From an uncultured Ruminococcus sp. (lineage in GTDB: Bacteria; Bacillota; Clostridia; Oscillospirales; Ruminococcaceae), in the NCBI GenBank assembly GCA_947345935.1, contig CAMZZN010000027.1:1-34833 (forward strand): a stretch of DNA of 34,833 nucleotides. The letters are read 5' to 3'. The notes under the pieces were generated by a model that did no database searches, had not been told where the DNA came from, and saw only the letters and a list, made by a program, of their open reading frames with translations. The position numbers were made by a program, and so were the translations under genes. This document shows, piece after piece, positions 24,808 to 33,191 of the stretch (its first letter is position 1; every line of letters begins with the position of its first letter).

Positions 24808-25304
24808 TCCGTCTCCTGCTTTCCCAGCGTTTCTCTGAGCGCAGAATTTTCACGCTCCAGAGAATCTATGCGGCTGCGCAGTTCTTTCTGTGCAAGCTCT
24901 AATGTTTCCAACCTTGACAGCAGCTCTCCGGCGTTGTCGTTCGAACGGCTTTCCGCATTATTCTTCATCACGTTAAGTACGTTTACAGTGGCAGCATTGA
25001 AGCTGTTCTGCTCAAATACCACCGGTTCAACATAAAACTTTACCATCTTGCGGATAACTTTCTTGAAAAATGCTTTTATCGGATTTCCCGGAATCGGCTT
25101 ATACGGCTGAACATAGTGATGAGAGTTCATATAGTCAAGCGCCTCATCGGCTGCCGACAGGGAATCTCCTGTCTCGGCAACAGCCTGTACGGGCTTTCTG
25201 TAGGGGACGTCTTCAAAACTGAGCATATCGGAGGTAAATCCCTTTTCCTTGATATCACGCTTTATCTGCGCCATTATTTCTTCAATATCTATTTTATTTT
25301 CCAT
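24804..25304 (-). CDS. Small coiled-coil protein of the polysaccharide locus
   Basis: 166 residues, no named family. The N-terminus KIDIEEIMAQIKRDIKEKGF and the following DMLSFEDVPYR form a short block that I associate with proteins in clostridial glycan loci. Residues 70-95 hold a basic, partly hydrophobic helix (GNPIKAFFKKVIRKMVKFYV) that could lie along the membrane. Residues 125-160 are a heptad coiled coil (LLSRLETLELAQKELRSRID). It sits between the coiled-coil methyltransferase and a glycosyltransferase. It may tether those enzymes at the membrane and interact through the coiled coil; this is inference. Confidence 0.75.
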   Translation of the reverse strand: MENKIDIEEIMAQIKRDIKEKGFTSDMLSFEDVPYRKPVQAVAETGDSLSAADEALDYMNSHHYVQPYKPIPGNPIKAFFKKVIRKMVKFYVEPVVFEQNSFNAATVNVLNVMKNNAESRSNDNAGELLSRLETLELAQKELRSRIDSLERENSALRETLGKQETE

Positions 25305-25310
25305 TTTTTA

Positions 25311-26444
25311 TCATTCCTTAACTTTTGTAGCGATCACAGCGTAATCCTGGCTGCCGTAGAGCAGTCCGGACACATTTTTCATAGCGCTGTTGAATTCGTC
25401 TGCGCCCTCAATATTCAGCTCCGGAATACTGAAAGGCGGTCTGCTCTGCTCGGTGTATATAACGTCTATCTGCGTAAATCCTGCCTTTTCCAGGAAGTAC
25501 TTCATCGTCAGCGGATGCACGGGCTTGATATGCGACGGGTCGATATAAAAGGCGTTTGTATATATTGCCAGCGACGTCGGATTCGGAGTTTCGATAACAA
25601 TGCATCCACCGGCGGAAAGCTTTTCATAAGCCGTATTGCACAGCCGAATGATCTCTCCTGTTTTAAGATGCTCGACTACCTGTCCGACAAAGATACCGTC
25701 AACCGTCTCCTGCCTTGACAAAAACTCTGTTCCGTCTCCGCATTCGGCAGAAAGTCCTTTCATGTTGCAGTAATCAACATACGGTTCGTAGATATCCACG
25801 CCCCGGGCATTGACACCGCTGTCCTTCATAAGGGAGAGGAATTCGCCACGTCCGCAGCCGATATCCACAACGTTTTTCTTGTCCCGGAAGTATTCGAGGT
25901 AGACCTCCTGGGCTTTTCTTATACTTTCGATCGAACCTCTGAAATGATTTTCAAAATCAAAGTAATCAATTTTTTCGTACTCTGAATCTCCGTTGTCCGC
26001 AGGTACGACGGCAGGAACAGTTTGCGTTTCCTCGCTCTGGACTGTGCCGACACTCTTTTTGTTTTTCAATCCCTTTTCTATAACCGTAAGTTTGAGCTTG
26101 GCAAATTCACTGTCTGCCGAAAGTCTTTCAATAGCGGCATTATTATTTCTCAGATTGACGCTTATCGTTTCAAGATCGCCGTGCAGCGCCGACGTAAGTG
26201 CTTCGATGCTGTTCAGACGTTCCTGTGAGATCATGCATGATTCAAGTTTTTCATGCAGTTCGTCAAAAAGCTTCTTAATGTCGCTTACCGATCTTTCAAG
26301 CTCTTCGGTACGCTGGCTCAAGATCTGTATATCCTGAGATACAGCTCCGATTCCCTGATAAAAAGAATGAAAAAACAACCTCCTGAAAAAAGCAATGACG
26401 CTTCCACGGGTCTTTTTGTTCATGTAATCGCTTGTGTTGCTCAT
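25311..26444 (-). CDS. Class I SAM methyltransferase with N-terminal coiled coil
   Basis: 377 residues. Residues about 30-130 are predicted coiled coil. A methyltransferase domain follows: VVDIGCGRGEFLSLM (192-206) is SAM motif I, GVDIYEPYVDYC the second strand, GIFVGQVVEHL motif IV, and GGCIVIETPNP motif VI. Domain sequence resembles the methyltransferase part of O-antigen chain-terminating WbdD-like enzymes, in which a coiled coil measures chain length. Here the coiled coil precedes the catalytic domain rather than following it. It is encoded 12 nt after wzt. It may cap the glycan for recognition by the Wzt C-terminal domain; the activity on sugar is inferred. Confidence 0.87.
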   Translation of the reverse strand: MSNTSDYMNKKTRGSVIAFFRRLFFHSFYQGIGAVSQDIQILSQRTEELERSVSDIKKLFDELHEKLESCMISQERLNSIEALTSALHGDLETISVNLRNNNAAIERLSADSEFAKLKLTVIEKGLKNKKSVGTVQSEETQTVPAVVPADNGDSEYEKIDYFDFENHFRGSIESIRKAQEVYLEYFRDKKNVVDIGCGRGEFLSLMKDSGVNARGVDIYEPYVDYCNMKGLSAECGDGTEFLSRQETVDGIFVGQVVEHLKTGEIIRLCNTAYEKLSAGGCIVIETPNPTSLAIYTNAFYIDPSHIKPVHPLTMKYFLEKAGFTQIDVIYTEQSRPPFSIPELNIEGADEFNSAMKNVSGLLYGSQDYAVIATKVKE

Positions 26445-26456
26445 ATTTTACCTTCT

Positions 26457-27728
26457 TTAATCAATATTCCACTTGTGTTTTATCCGTGCGACGCCCACAT
26501 CGCCTCTGGAATTTATGATCTCAATAGTATAAGCCTCCCTGTAGTAATCGACAGGAATTCCGTCTCCGGTTTCGATCGCAAAGTCTATCAGATATTCTCC
26601 GGCAAGCAGAGGCACATTTTCAAGAGTTATCTCTGCACTGCCGTTTCCTGTAAGGCAGATCTCGTCATGCTTGTCTATTCTTGTATTTGTTCCGTAACAC
26701 TGTATTCCGTCACGGCTGAATATTCCGATGCCGAAAACTGCGTCTCCGACCGGATTTTTCACCGTATAGTCAAGCCGGAAAACGATAGTCTCGCCGGTCC
26801 GGAAAATTTTCTGCTGCACACCCTCAGCCGTATACGCTCTGATACTTTTTATTCTTGCGTCGCCGTTTCCCCAGCGTTTCGTGGAAGCTTCGCCGGAATC
26901 TGATTTCTCGTCCGACGATGTTTCTTCCGTTTCCGGAGATTCTTCTGTTTTGTCATTTTCAAGTTCTTTGCTGGAAGCTTCCTGGAGTTTTCTTCCCATG
27001 AAATCAAGGTATTCAAGGTCTATCTCTTTCGGAGCGCCCTCAGCTTTTATAAGTCCGTCATGGATCCATATCGAACGGTCGCATATCTGCTCGATCTGCC
27101 CCAGAGAATGCGAAACAATAACGATAGTAGTCCCCTGCGCCTTTATCTCTTTAAGTTTATTGAAGCATTTTGCCTGAAAATTGGCGTCGCCGACTGCCAG
27201 TATCTCGTCAATAAGGAGTATATCTGCGTCCACGTTTATTGCGACTGAAAAAGCAAGACGCATATACATTCCGGAAGAATACGTTCTGACAGGATTGTCG
27301 ATGAATTCCTCCAGTTCCGAGAAACTTATGATATCCTTTAAACGTGCGTCAATTTCCTTTTTGGTAAGTCCGAAAATAGCGGCATTGGTATAGATATTCT
27401 CACGTCCGCTCATATCGGGATGAAATCCTGCCCCAAGTTCGATAAGGCTGGAAACCCTGCCTCTCATGGTTATTGTGCCTGTATCCGGAAACATTATCTT
27501 TGTAAGCAGTTTTAGGGTCGTGGATTTTCCACAGCCATTGTGACCTATAAGACCGACAGCCTCGCCCTTTCCAACCTGAAAGCTTATCCCCCTCAGAACC
27601 CTGCGTTCTTCAAAACGGCTGCGCTTGCGAAACAGCAGACGTTCCTTGAGCTGCGAGCCTTTATCCGGAAAGACCTTGAAGCTTTTGGTAATATTATTTA
27701 CATCGATCGCAATATCATTCACAGCCAT
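26457..27728 (-). CDS. Polysaccharide ABC exporter ATPase with C-terminal Wzt-like domain
   Basis: 423 residues. Walker A GHNGCGKST (62-70), signature YSSGM (150-154), Walker B ILLIDE (170-175) and switch His in VSHS (about 207) are all present. It belongs to the Wzt/TagH/RfbE group. A low-complexity Glu/Ser-rich linker (about 240-280) joins a C-terminal domain (about 285-423) with GNGDARIKSIRAYTAEG and FRTGETIVFRLDYTV, the pattern of the Wzt carbohydrate-binding domain that recognises the chain end in E. coli O8/O9a export. It follows the permease stop directly (TAAATG). Confidence 0.94.
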   Translation of the reverse strand: MAVNDIAIDVNNITKSFKVFPDKGSQLKERLLFRKRSRFEERRVLRGISFQVGKGEAVGLIGHNGCGKSTTLKLLTKIMFPDTGTITMRGRVSSLIELGAGFHPDMSGRENIYTNAAIFGLTKKEIDARLKDIISFSELEEFIDNPVRTYSSGMYMRLAFSVAINVDADILLIDEILAVGDANFQAKCFNKLKEIKAQGTTIVIVSHSLGQIEQICDRSIWIHDGLIKAEGAPKEIDLEYLDFMGRKLQEASSKELENDKTEESPETEETSSDEKSDSGEASTKRWGNGDARIKSIRAYTAEGVQQKIFRTGETIVFRLDYTVKNPVGDAVFGIGIFSRDGIQCYGTNTRIDKHDEICLTGNGSAEITLENVPLLAGEYLIDFAIETGDGIPVDYYREAYTIEIINSRGDVGVARIKHKWNID

Positions 27729-28505
27729 TTATAATTCCTCCGCAAAGTGACGCTGAAGTTTATTGAAAACCAGACAGCCCAGTACCAGAAAGAACAATCC
27801 GAATCCTGCAGCCGAAAGCAGCGTGGACAGATCCGGCATCGCCTTGTTGTAGAGGACGGTACGGTAGCACTCGATAACGTGCGTCATAGGGTTGAGATTG
27901 AAAAAAGGAAGAAGTCTTTCCGGAACGATAGACTTATCGTACATAATAGGCGTCATGTACATCCACATCATTGCCAGTATGTTCAGGATATGCTCCATAT
28001 CCCTGAAATATACGGTCACTGCCGATGTCAGCAGAGCCATTCCAAGAGCCATGAGATATTCTACTGCCATAATTATAGGCAGCGCCGGAAGCGCCGCAAA
28101 GTTAATGCCTGCGCCGGTAAAAATTATCACTGCAAATATAACGATAAAACAGAGCAACATATTGACAAAGCTGCTTGTTACGTAGGAGATCGGGATCACC
28201 ATGCGTGGGAAGTAGATCTTCTTTATAAGATCCTTCTGAGCCACGACCGAGGAAGCTCCTACGGTAATGGCAGAAGAAAAGAATATCCACGGAATAAGCG
28301 CAACAAAAAGGTACAGATAATAACGCTCTATATTTGATTTCAGGATAAAAGAAAACACCACCGTATATACGACCAGCTGAAGCAGAGGATTGATAAACGT
28401 CCAGAGAAAACCGAGAGCCGATCCCTTGTAGCGGCCCCTCAGATCCTTTTTTACAAGACTGAATATCATCTGCCTGTAAGCATACAATTCTTTTATTGTA
28501 TTCAT
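27729..28505 (-). CDS. Polysaccharide ABC exporter permease, Wzm/TagG-like
   Basis: 258 residues from the ATG at 28505 (MNTIKELYAYRQMIFSLVKK), which has AAGGAG 6 nt upstream; a start at 28544 is rejected. Six membrane helices and the typical sequence DLRGRYKGSALGFLWTFINPLLQLVVY, here split as KDLRGRYKGSALGFLW plus TFINPLLQLVVY, identify the ABC-2 type Wzm/TagG/RfbA family. Its ATPase partner follows without a gap. Together they export an undecaprenyl-linked polysaccharide or teichoic-acid-like polymer across the membrane. Confidence 0.94.
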   Translation of the reverse strand: MNTIKELYAYRQMIFSLVKKDLRGRYKGSALGFLWTFINPLLQLVVYTVVFSFILKSNIERYYLYLFVALIPWIFFSSAITVGASSVVAQKDLIKKIYFPRMVIPISYVTSSFVNMLLCFIVIFAVIIFTGAGINFAALPALPIIMAVEYLMALGMALLTSAVTVYFRDMEHILNILAMMWMYMTPIMYDKSIVPERLLPFFNLNPMTHVIECYRTVLYNKAMPDLSTLLSAAGFGLFFLVLGCLVFNKLQRHFAEEL

Positions 28506-28553
28506 GTAAAACTCCTTTTTATTCGGCAAAATAATATATGGCAAATCTACAGA

Positions 28554-29819
28554 TTACTTTTCCGTTTCTTCTTCATCCTGCACATCAAGAATTTCAAGTA
28601 TCACTTTTTCGACCGTCTGCTCGTTCACAGCAGCGGCAGTGATCCGGAAAATACCCGTTTCGGCAGTTTCACCTGATTCCGGAATATGTTCCATAACATC
28701 CGTCACCCAGCCGCCTACGGATGTATAATCGGTATGAATAAGTTCCTCGTCAAGATCGAGCTGTTCAAGAAGTCTGCTTATACTCATATCGCCGGCAACT
28801 TCATACTTGTTTTCTGAGATCATTCTGGCGCTGCTTACAATCTCGTCATCCTCATCGTAGATCTCGCCGACAAGCTCCTCGATTATATCTTCCAGGGTAA
28901 CGATTCCCTTTGTACCGCCGTACTGATCGGTCACAACGGCAAGATGTACCTTAGACCGCTGCATATCACGCATGGTCTCGCTTATAAGCTTCGTATCCGC
29001 AATATGAGTGACGTCCTGAATAATGTCACGGATATCGTTTCCGCCCTCTGAAAGCATCTTGAAAAACGCCTTGTTGGTTATCATTCCCATAATGTCGTCC
29101 AAACTTTTTTCATAAACCGGAAGACGAGAGTACATTTCGGTAATAAAGATCTCCTTTATTTCGTCCAGACTCATTCCTATTTCCACGCCGACCACTTTTA
29201 CTCTGGGTATAAGTATCTCGCTGACCGTGATCTCATCAAATTCCAGAGCGCTTTTCACCAATTCGCTCTCCTGTTCCTCGATAACCCCCTGTTCTTCGAT
29301 CTCGTCTATCATATACTTAAGTTCATCCTCGGTAACGCTCGGAGCTTCGTCACCGCTGCTGGAAATCAGCGAAGAAATTCCATTGAGCGCCACCACAAAG
29401 GGCTTGAATACCGTTACCAGTACGGAAAGCGGAGCGGCAAACAGAAGCGCCAGTTTCTCGGCATTTCTCTTGGCATAGGATTTCGGCAAAACTTCACAGA
29501 ATACCAGCACCAGAACAGTAACGACCACCGTAGAAACTGCTGCGCCGTTGCTTCCGATAAGATCAATGAAAATCAGCGTGCTCACCGAAGACGTCGCAAT
29601 GTTAACGATATTGTTTCCGATAAGAACGGCTGTCAGGACATCATCAAACTTGTTTGCAAGTTTAAGCGCTCTTGCCGCTTTTTTATTGCCCTGAGAAGCG
29701 TAGTTTTTCAGCCTGAGCTTGTTCACGCTTGAAAAAGCTGTTTCCGTACTTGAAAACAAAGCTGAAAAAATCATCATTATTAAAACAAGTATAATTTTCG
29801 CTATGTCAGAATTATCCAT
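28554..29819 (-). CDS. CNNM/CorC (HlyC) family membrane protein with CBS domains
   Basis: 421 residues. An N-terminal DUF21/CNNM domain (1-180) with about four helices contains FSALFSSTETAFSSVNKLRL and VLIGNNIVNIATSS; two CBS domains follow (SEILIPRVKVVGVEIGM onwards, and VTDQYGGTKGIVTLEDIIEE) and then a CorC_HlyC domain (from ARMISENKYEVAGDMSISRL). Bacterial CNNM proteins act in Mg2+ export or homeostasis. It sits between the chain-length-like gene and the exporter permease, though its role is probably not in glycan synthesis. The start has AAAGG 6 nt upstream. Confidence 0.93.
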   Translation of the reverse strand: MDNSDIAKIILVLIMMIFSALFSSTETAFSSVNKLRLKNYASQGNKKAARALKLANKFDDVLTAVLIGNNIVNIATSSVSTLIFIDLIGSNGAAVSTVVVTVLVLVFCEVLPKSYAKRNAEKLALLFAAPLSVLVTVFKPFVVALNGISSLISSSGDEAPSVTEDELKYMIDEIEEQGVIEEQESELVKSALEFDEITVSEILIPRVKVVGVEIGMSLDEIKEIFITEMYSRLPVYEKSLDDIMGMITNKAFFKMLSEGGNDIRDIIQDVTHIADTKLISETMRDMQRSKVHLAVVTDQYGGTKGIVTLEDIIEELVGEIYDEDDEIVSSARMISENKYEVAGDMSISRLLEQLDLDEELIHTDYTSVGGWVTDVMEHIPESGETAETGIFRITAAAVNEQTVEKVILEILDVQDEEETEK

Positions 29820-29883
29820 AATAAACCTTTCTATTTTTTAAATCAAAGGACGCCCATTTTGCCGGACGCCCTTATTTTTCAGA

Positions 29884-31491
29884 TTATTTGCCTTTTCCGG
29901 AATTTTTCTTATTTCCGGACTTTTCTTCTGTCTGTATTTCTTCATCGTTTCCAACGCTGCTGTCAGAATCAATGCCGTCAGATCCGTCGGCATTATCTTC
30001 CGACGTTTCAACAACCGGTTTTTTTGAATTCTCGATCTTTATAGCAAAGACAAATGCAACAGCAATATAGAGCACAAGTATAAGCGCTTCTGCAATGATC
30101 AGCGGCATGAATGAAGCGTGAAGAATGGATTTAACGACGTCCGTTTTAGAATTTACAGCCGGAGCAAAGATGCTATAAGCGTTTGCAAACTCCTCTGTTT
30201 CATAATACTGCTCAGAAGTGATCCTTGTAATCTCAATAAGGCGATTTACCTTTTCATTAAGCTTTACAAGTTCTCCGGCAGTATAATTTTCCATTTCTTC
30301 AGTGCCTTCCTTGCCTTTTTCAAGTCCTTCCTTACGCTGAGCGTACATAGCAATTTCCTGCTTTGTATTAGCAAGCTGTGTTGCTACATTGTCATATCGC
30401 TCCACTAATTTATCATACTGCTCCGACCCCTGGGAAAGTTCCTGACTTGTGCCGTCAGCTCCGCTCATTACCAGAACCGTATCCTTCTTGTAGGAGTCGA
30501 TAGAAGCCTTAAGGTTTGTAAGTCTTTCCTCATAAGCGTTTTTCTGACGGGTAAGTTCGTCTATATTATACTGATAATATGCAATCGTTGCAGTTTTGTC
30601 CATTGTAACGTTATTAACTGTAACATAAGAAGATATCCTTGCAAGATCTATTCTTTTTACTGCGTCAATAGACTGCGAAATATCGTCGAAAGTATAGCCG
30701 GTCAGTCCGGCTTCTCCCTCTGCTCCCGTTTCCTTTGAACGGAAGTGACTTGAATCACTGCGGGAGAGAGTCGTAACGTAATCAGAAAGCGCATTGAGGT
30801 TTACTCTGAACAGATCGACCGCTTCACTGTAGTCATAATCCATATAGTTTACAGCCGAGAGAGACTGTCCAAGGGATTTGTTGTATCCGTATTGTTCAAA
30901 GAAATAATCACGATAATTATTCAGCATGGAATTGAATACCTGCACTGCCTTTGCTTTTGGAATACCGGTATTGCCGTAATCAAAGCTCACCTTGAACTGC
31001 GTCGGATAATAGGTCACGTCAAGCATAGCCTGTGCAGCTGCAAGATTTCCGTTTGTAGAACTTTCGTAAACGCTCTTATAAGTCGTCATTTTATCAATGG
31101 CATCCGAGGGGATAACTCCCTCAAATGTAATAGCGTTCCTTACGGCGTCAGACTTTTCGATGTCAATATCGTTTTCTGCAAGGGCTTCAGAAATGACCTG
31201 AATATTTTTGACAGAATTTATATCAAAAGTATGTCCTGCCGGATCCAGACCGTTTTCAATACCGTTATAATTAAATCCAATGAGAGCCTTCAGCGGTGTT
31301 TTATTCCGTACAACACCTACGGTCTTGAGTCCTGCCACTCCTACAAAAGCGATAACTGCCACGATGATCCAGGGAAGAAAATATCTCTTAAGCCCCTTTC
31401 CCATACCTGATAATGACAGAAACATGCTATCCTTGTCATCCTGATCGCTTTTTATTGTAACATTAAGGTTACGTTCTTCTTTTTTAGACAT
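29884..31491 (-). CDS. Two-TM chain-length-regulator-like protein (Wzz/PCP-like)
   Basis: 535 residues from ATG 31491, which has GGAGGA closely upstream; the earlier ATG at 31524 is not supported. One membrane helix near residues 40-60 (LPWIIVAVIAFVGVAGL) and a second near the C-terminus (LIIAEALILVLYIAVAFVFA) flank a large extracytoplasmic region rich in coiled coil (LTRQKNAYEERLTNLKASID, VNRLIEITRITSEQYYETEE). This is the layout of polysaccharide co-polymerases that set glycan length. The cytoplasmic tail is acidic then Lys-rich (GNKKNSGKGK), without a tyrosine kinase domain or Tyr cluster. Its promoter at 31579 is the only strong one found for the polysaccharide locus. Confidence 0.75.
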   Translation of the reverse strand: MSKKEERNLNVTIKSDQDDKDSMFLSLSGMGKGLKRYFLPWIIVAVIAFVGVAGLKTVGVVRNKTPLKALIGFNYNGIENGLDPAGHTFDINSVKNIQVISEALAENDIDIEKSDAVRNAITFEGVIPSDAIDKMTTYKSVYESSTNGNLAAAQAMLDVTYYPTQFKVSFDYGNTGIPKAKAVQVFNSMLNNYRDYFFEQYGYNKSLGQSLSAVNYMDYDYSEAVDLFRVNLNALSDYVTTLSRSDSSHFRSKETGAEGEAGLTGYTFDDISQSIDAVKRIDLARISSYVTVNNVTMDKTATIAYYQYNIDELTRQKNAYEERLTNLKASIDSYKKDTVLVMSGADGTSQELSQGSEQYDKLVERYDNVATQLANTKQEIAMYAQRKEGLEKGKEGTEEMENYTAGELVKLNEKVNRLIEITRITSEQYYETEEFANAYSIFAPAVNSKTDVVKSILHASFMPLIIAEALILVLYIAVAFVFAIKIENSKKPVVETSEDNADGSDGIDSDSSVGNDEEIQTEEKSGNKKNSGKGK

Positions 31492-31578
31492 TGTATCCTC
31501 CATTTTTCTGAAAATCCCGAACATTTACACTTTACTTTGTACAAGTATAAATAACGGAATATCTTTTTCTCTCATGAT

Positions 31579-31607
31579 ATTATATCACTATTCGCCCGGT
31601 ACGTCAA
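31579..31607 (-). promoter_or_regulatory. Sigma-A promoter of the chain-length gene and probably the whole polysaccharide locus
   Basis: On the minus strand TTGACG (31607-31602), a 17-nt spacer and TATAAT (31584-31579), about 88 nt before the ATG at 31491. No other convincing promoter was seen down to 15918. Confidence 0.87.
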
Positions 31608-31698
31608 CATTTTTTTCCCGTATCCCGACATTTTCCAGTATTTAGCCAAATATTTGCAATAGCATACTTAACGATTTGCCAAAATCAACAAAGGATCC

Positions 31699-33168
31699 TT
31701 ATGAAAAAGCGATATCAAGAACAGCGATCTCTCCTGCGCCGTGATATACCAGATACAGCGGATAAACGCCGCCGGGAAAATTTATACGGGATGAAAACTC
31801 CGTCCACTGACCGCAGTGCGAAATACCGATCTCTCCGAGTGATTCCCCACCGATCTCAGTATATACGCCGATAGCACCGCCGCCTGTTCCACGGACGGTA
31901 ACAGACAATCTCTCTGTTCCGGAAAACTCAAAGTACCTGAAGCCTATAAGCGTATTATCACATACTTCTCCGATATACCGTTCATTTCCGGAATGAGTGA
32001 CATTCGGGAAGCTTTCGGTATAAATGCTGTTGGAACCGTGCGGCATCCTGCCGTTGGTGATACAGCAGGCTATGGGCGCAGGATATCGTCCCCTGGCTGC
32101 CAAAGGTTCTCCGTTAAGACCGCATGAAGTCACTTCGACCTGCGTTATCGTTCCGTCATTGCCTATAAATATTTTCTCTGCGCACGCCTGACGGCTGTAG
32201 TCAGATTTATGGGTAAGCCTGTGATAAAATACGTACCACTGACCGTTTATCTCAATAATACTACCGTGGGTCGTGCCGGTCATGTTCATGCGGTTTTCGT
32301 CGGATATACCGTTAATTCCCACATCTCCGTTGGAAACTATAGTTCCGCCGAACGTAAAATTACGGTCGGGATAATCGCTTACGGCATAGCAAAGCTCATG
32401 ATTTTCCTGTGAAGAGAACACAAAATAATATTTCTCCCCCACCTTTCTCATGGAGCTTGCTTCAAAGAATTCATGACCGCCGAAATCGGCGTCATAGGGA
32501 ATAATGTGCTTTGCATCCTCCCTTACAGTGAGCATATCATCCTCTAAAACCACCATGCACGCTCCGTTTACATTGTCGGTGGTTCCGAGTATTTCCTCTG
32601 CCGTCTTGTTATAACGTTTCTGAACATCCGCAAGCTTCCGGCTGTCTGCGGAAAGTATCTGATTGGATTCGTTCATGTACTGCGTTCCGTAATAAATGCG
32701 GATAGTTCCGCCGTCGTTGAAAGCGCATGGGTCAAAGCAAACGTACTTCTTCATAGGCGTTCCGTCAGAATAACGGATATATCCCAGATATTCGTACTTT
32801 CCTGCCGGATTATCGCATACCGCCACGGATATAGGACCAAAATAGCCTCCGACGCCACGATCCCCGGACATACAGTAGTAAAGATAGTATCTGCCGTCAT
32901 TTCCCTGAACCGCATCCGGAGCGTACATATACGGACGTTCTCCGCTGTCGGGATCCTGGGAAGCGCTGTAAACCACTCCCTCGCACCGCCAGTCGGTCAA
33001 ATCGTCTACAGGAGCGGAATACACTGTATAATCTCCCATGCAGAAAGTATCTCCGCCCTCATTATCATGAGAACCGTAAAGATATACCCTGTCCCCGAAG
33101 ATATGCGGTTCGCCGTCCGGAATATACTCGTCAAGGGGAAGAAACGGATTAAAAACCTGTTTTTTCAT
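31699..33168 (-). CDS. Glycoside hydrolase family 43 enzyme with C-terminal CBM6-like domain
   Basis: 489 residues from ATG 33168 (MKKQVFNPFLPL); a TTG at 33180 is closer to AAGGA but is less likely. The five-bladed GH43 domain is visible: catalytic base Asp18 in IPDGEPHIFGDRVYLYGSHD, the pKa-tuning Asp in VCFDPCAFNDGG, and the acid Glu in GHEFFEASSMR. The last 110 residues (RYFEFSGTERLSVTVRGTGG, FPGGVYPLYLVY) look like a CBM6-type domain. No signal peptide is present, so it acts in the cytoplasm, probably on imported xylo- or arabino-oligosaccharides. It follows glmM by 23 nt and is probably co-transcribed. Confidence 0.93.
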   Translation of the reverse strand: MKKQVFNPFLPLDEYIPDGEPHIFGDRVYLYGSHDNEGGDTFCMGDYTVYSAPVDDLTDWRCEGVVYSASQDPDSGERPYMYAPDAVQGNDGRYYLYYCMSGDRGVGGYFGPISVAVCDNPAGKYEYLGYIRYSDGTPMKKYVCFDPCAFNDGGTIRIYYGTQYMNESNQILSADSRKLADVQKRYNKTAEEILGTTDNVNGACMVVLEDDMLTVREDAKHIIPYDADFGGHEFFEASSMRKVGEKYYFVFSSQENHELCYAVSDYPDRNFTFGGTIVSNGDVGINGISDENRMNMTGTTHGSIIEINGQWYVFYHRLTHKSDYSRQACAEKIFIGNDGTITQVEVTSCGLNGEPLAARGRYPAPIACCITNGRMPHGSNSIYTESFPNVTHSGNERYIGEVCDNTLIGFRYFEFSGTERLSVTVRGTGGGAIGVYTEIGGESLGEIGISHCGQWTEFSSRINFPGGVYPLYLVYHGAGEIAVLDIAFS

Positions 33169-33191
33169 AATAAGATACAATTCCTTAATCG

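Noticed and set aside
29848..29871. Terminator between the CNNM and chain-length genes
   Set aside because: GGACGCCC occurs twice as a direct repeat, not inverted, so it cannot form a stem; T-rich flanks made it look like a terminator.
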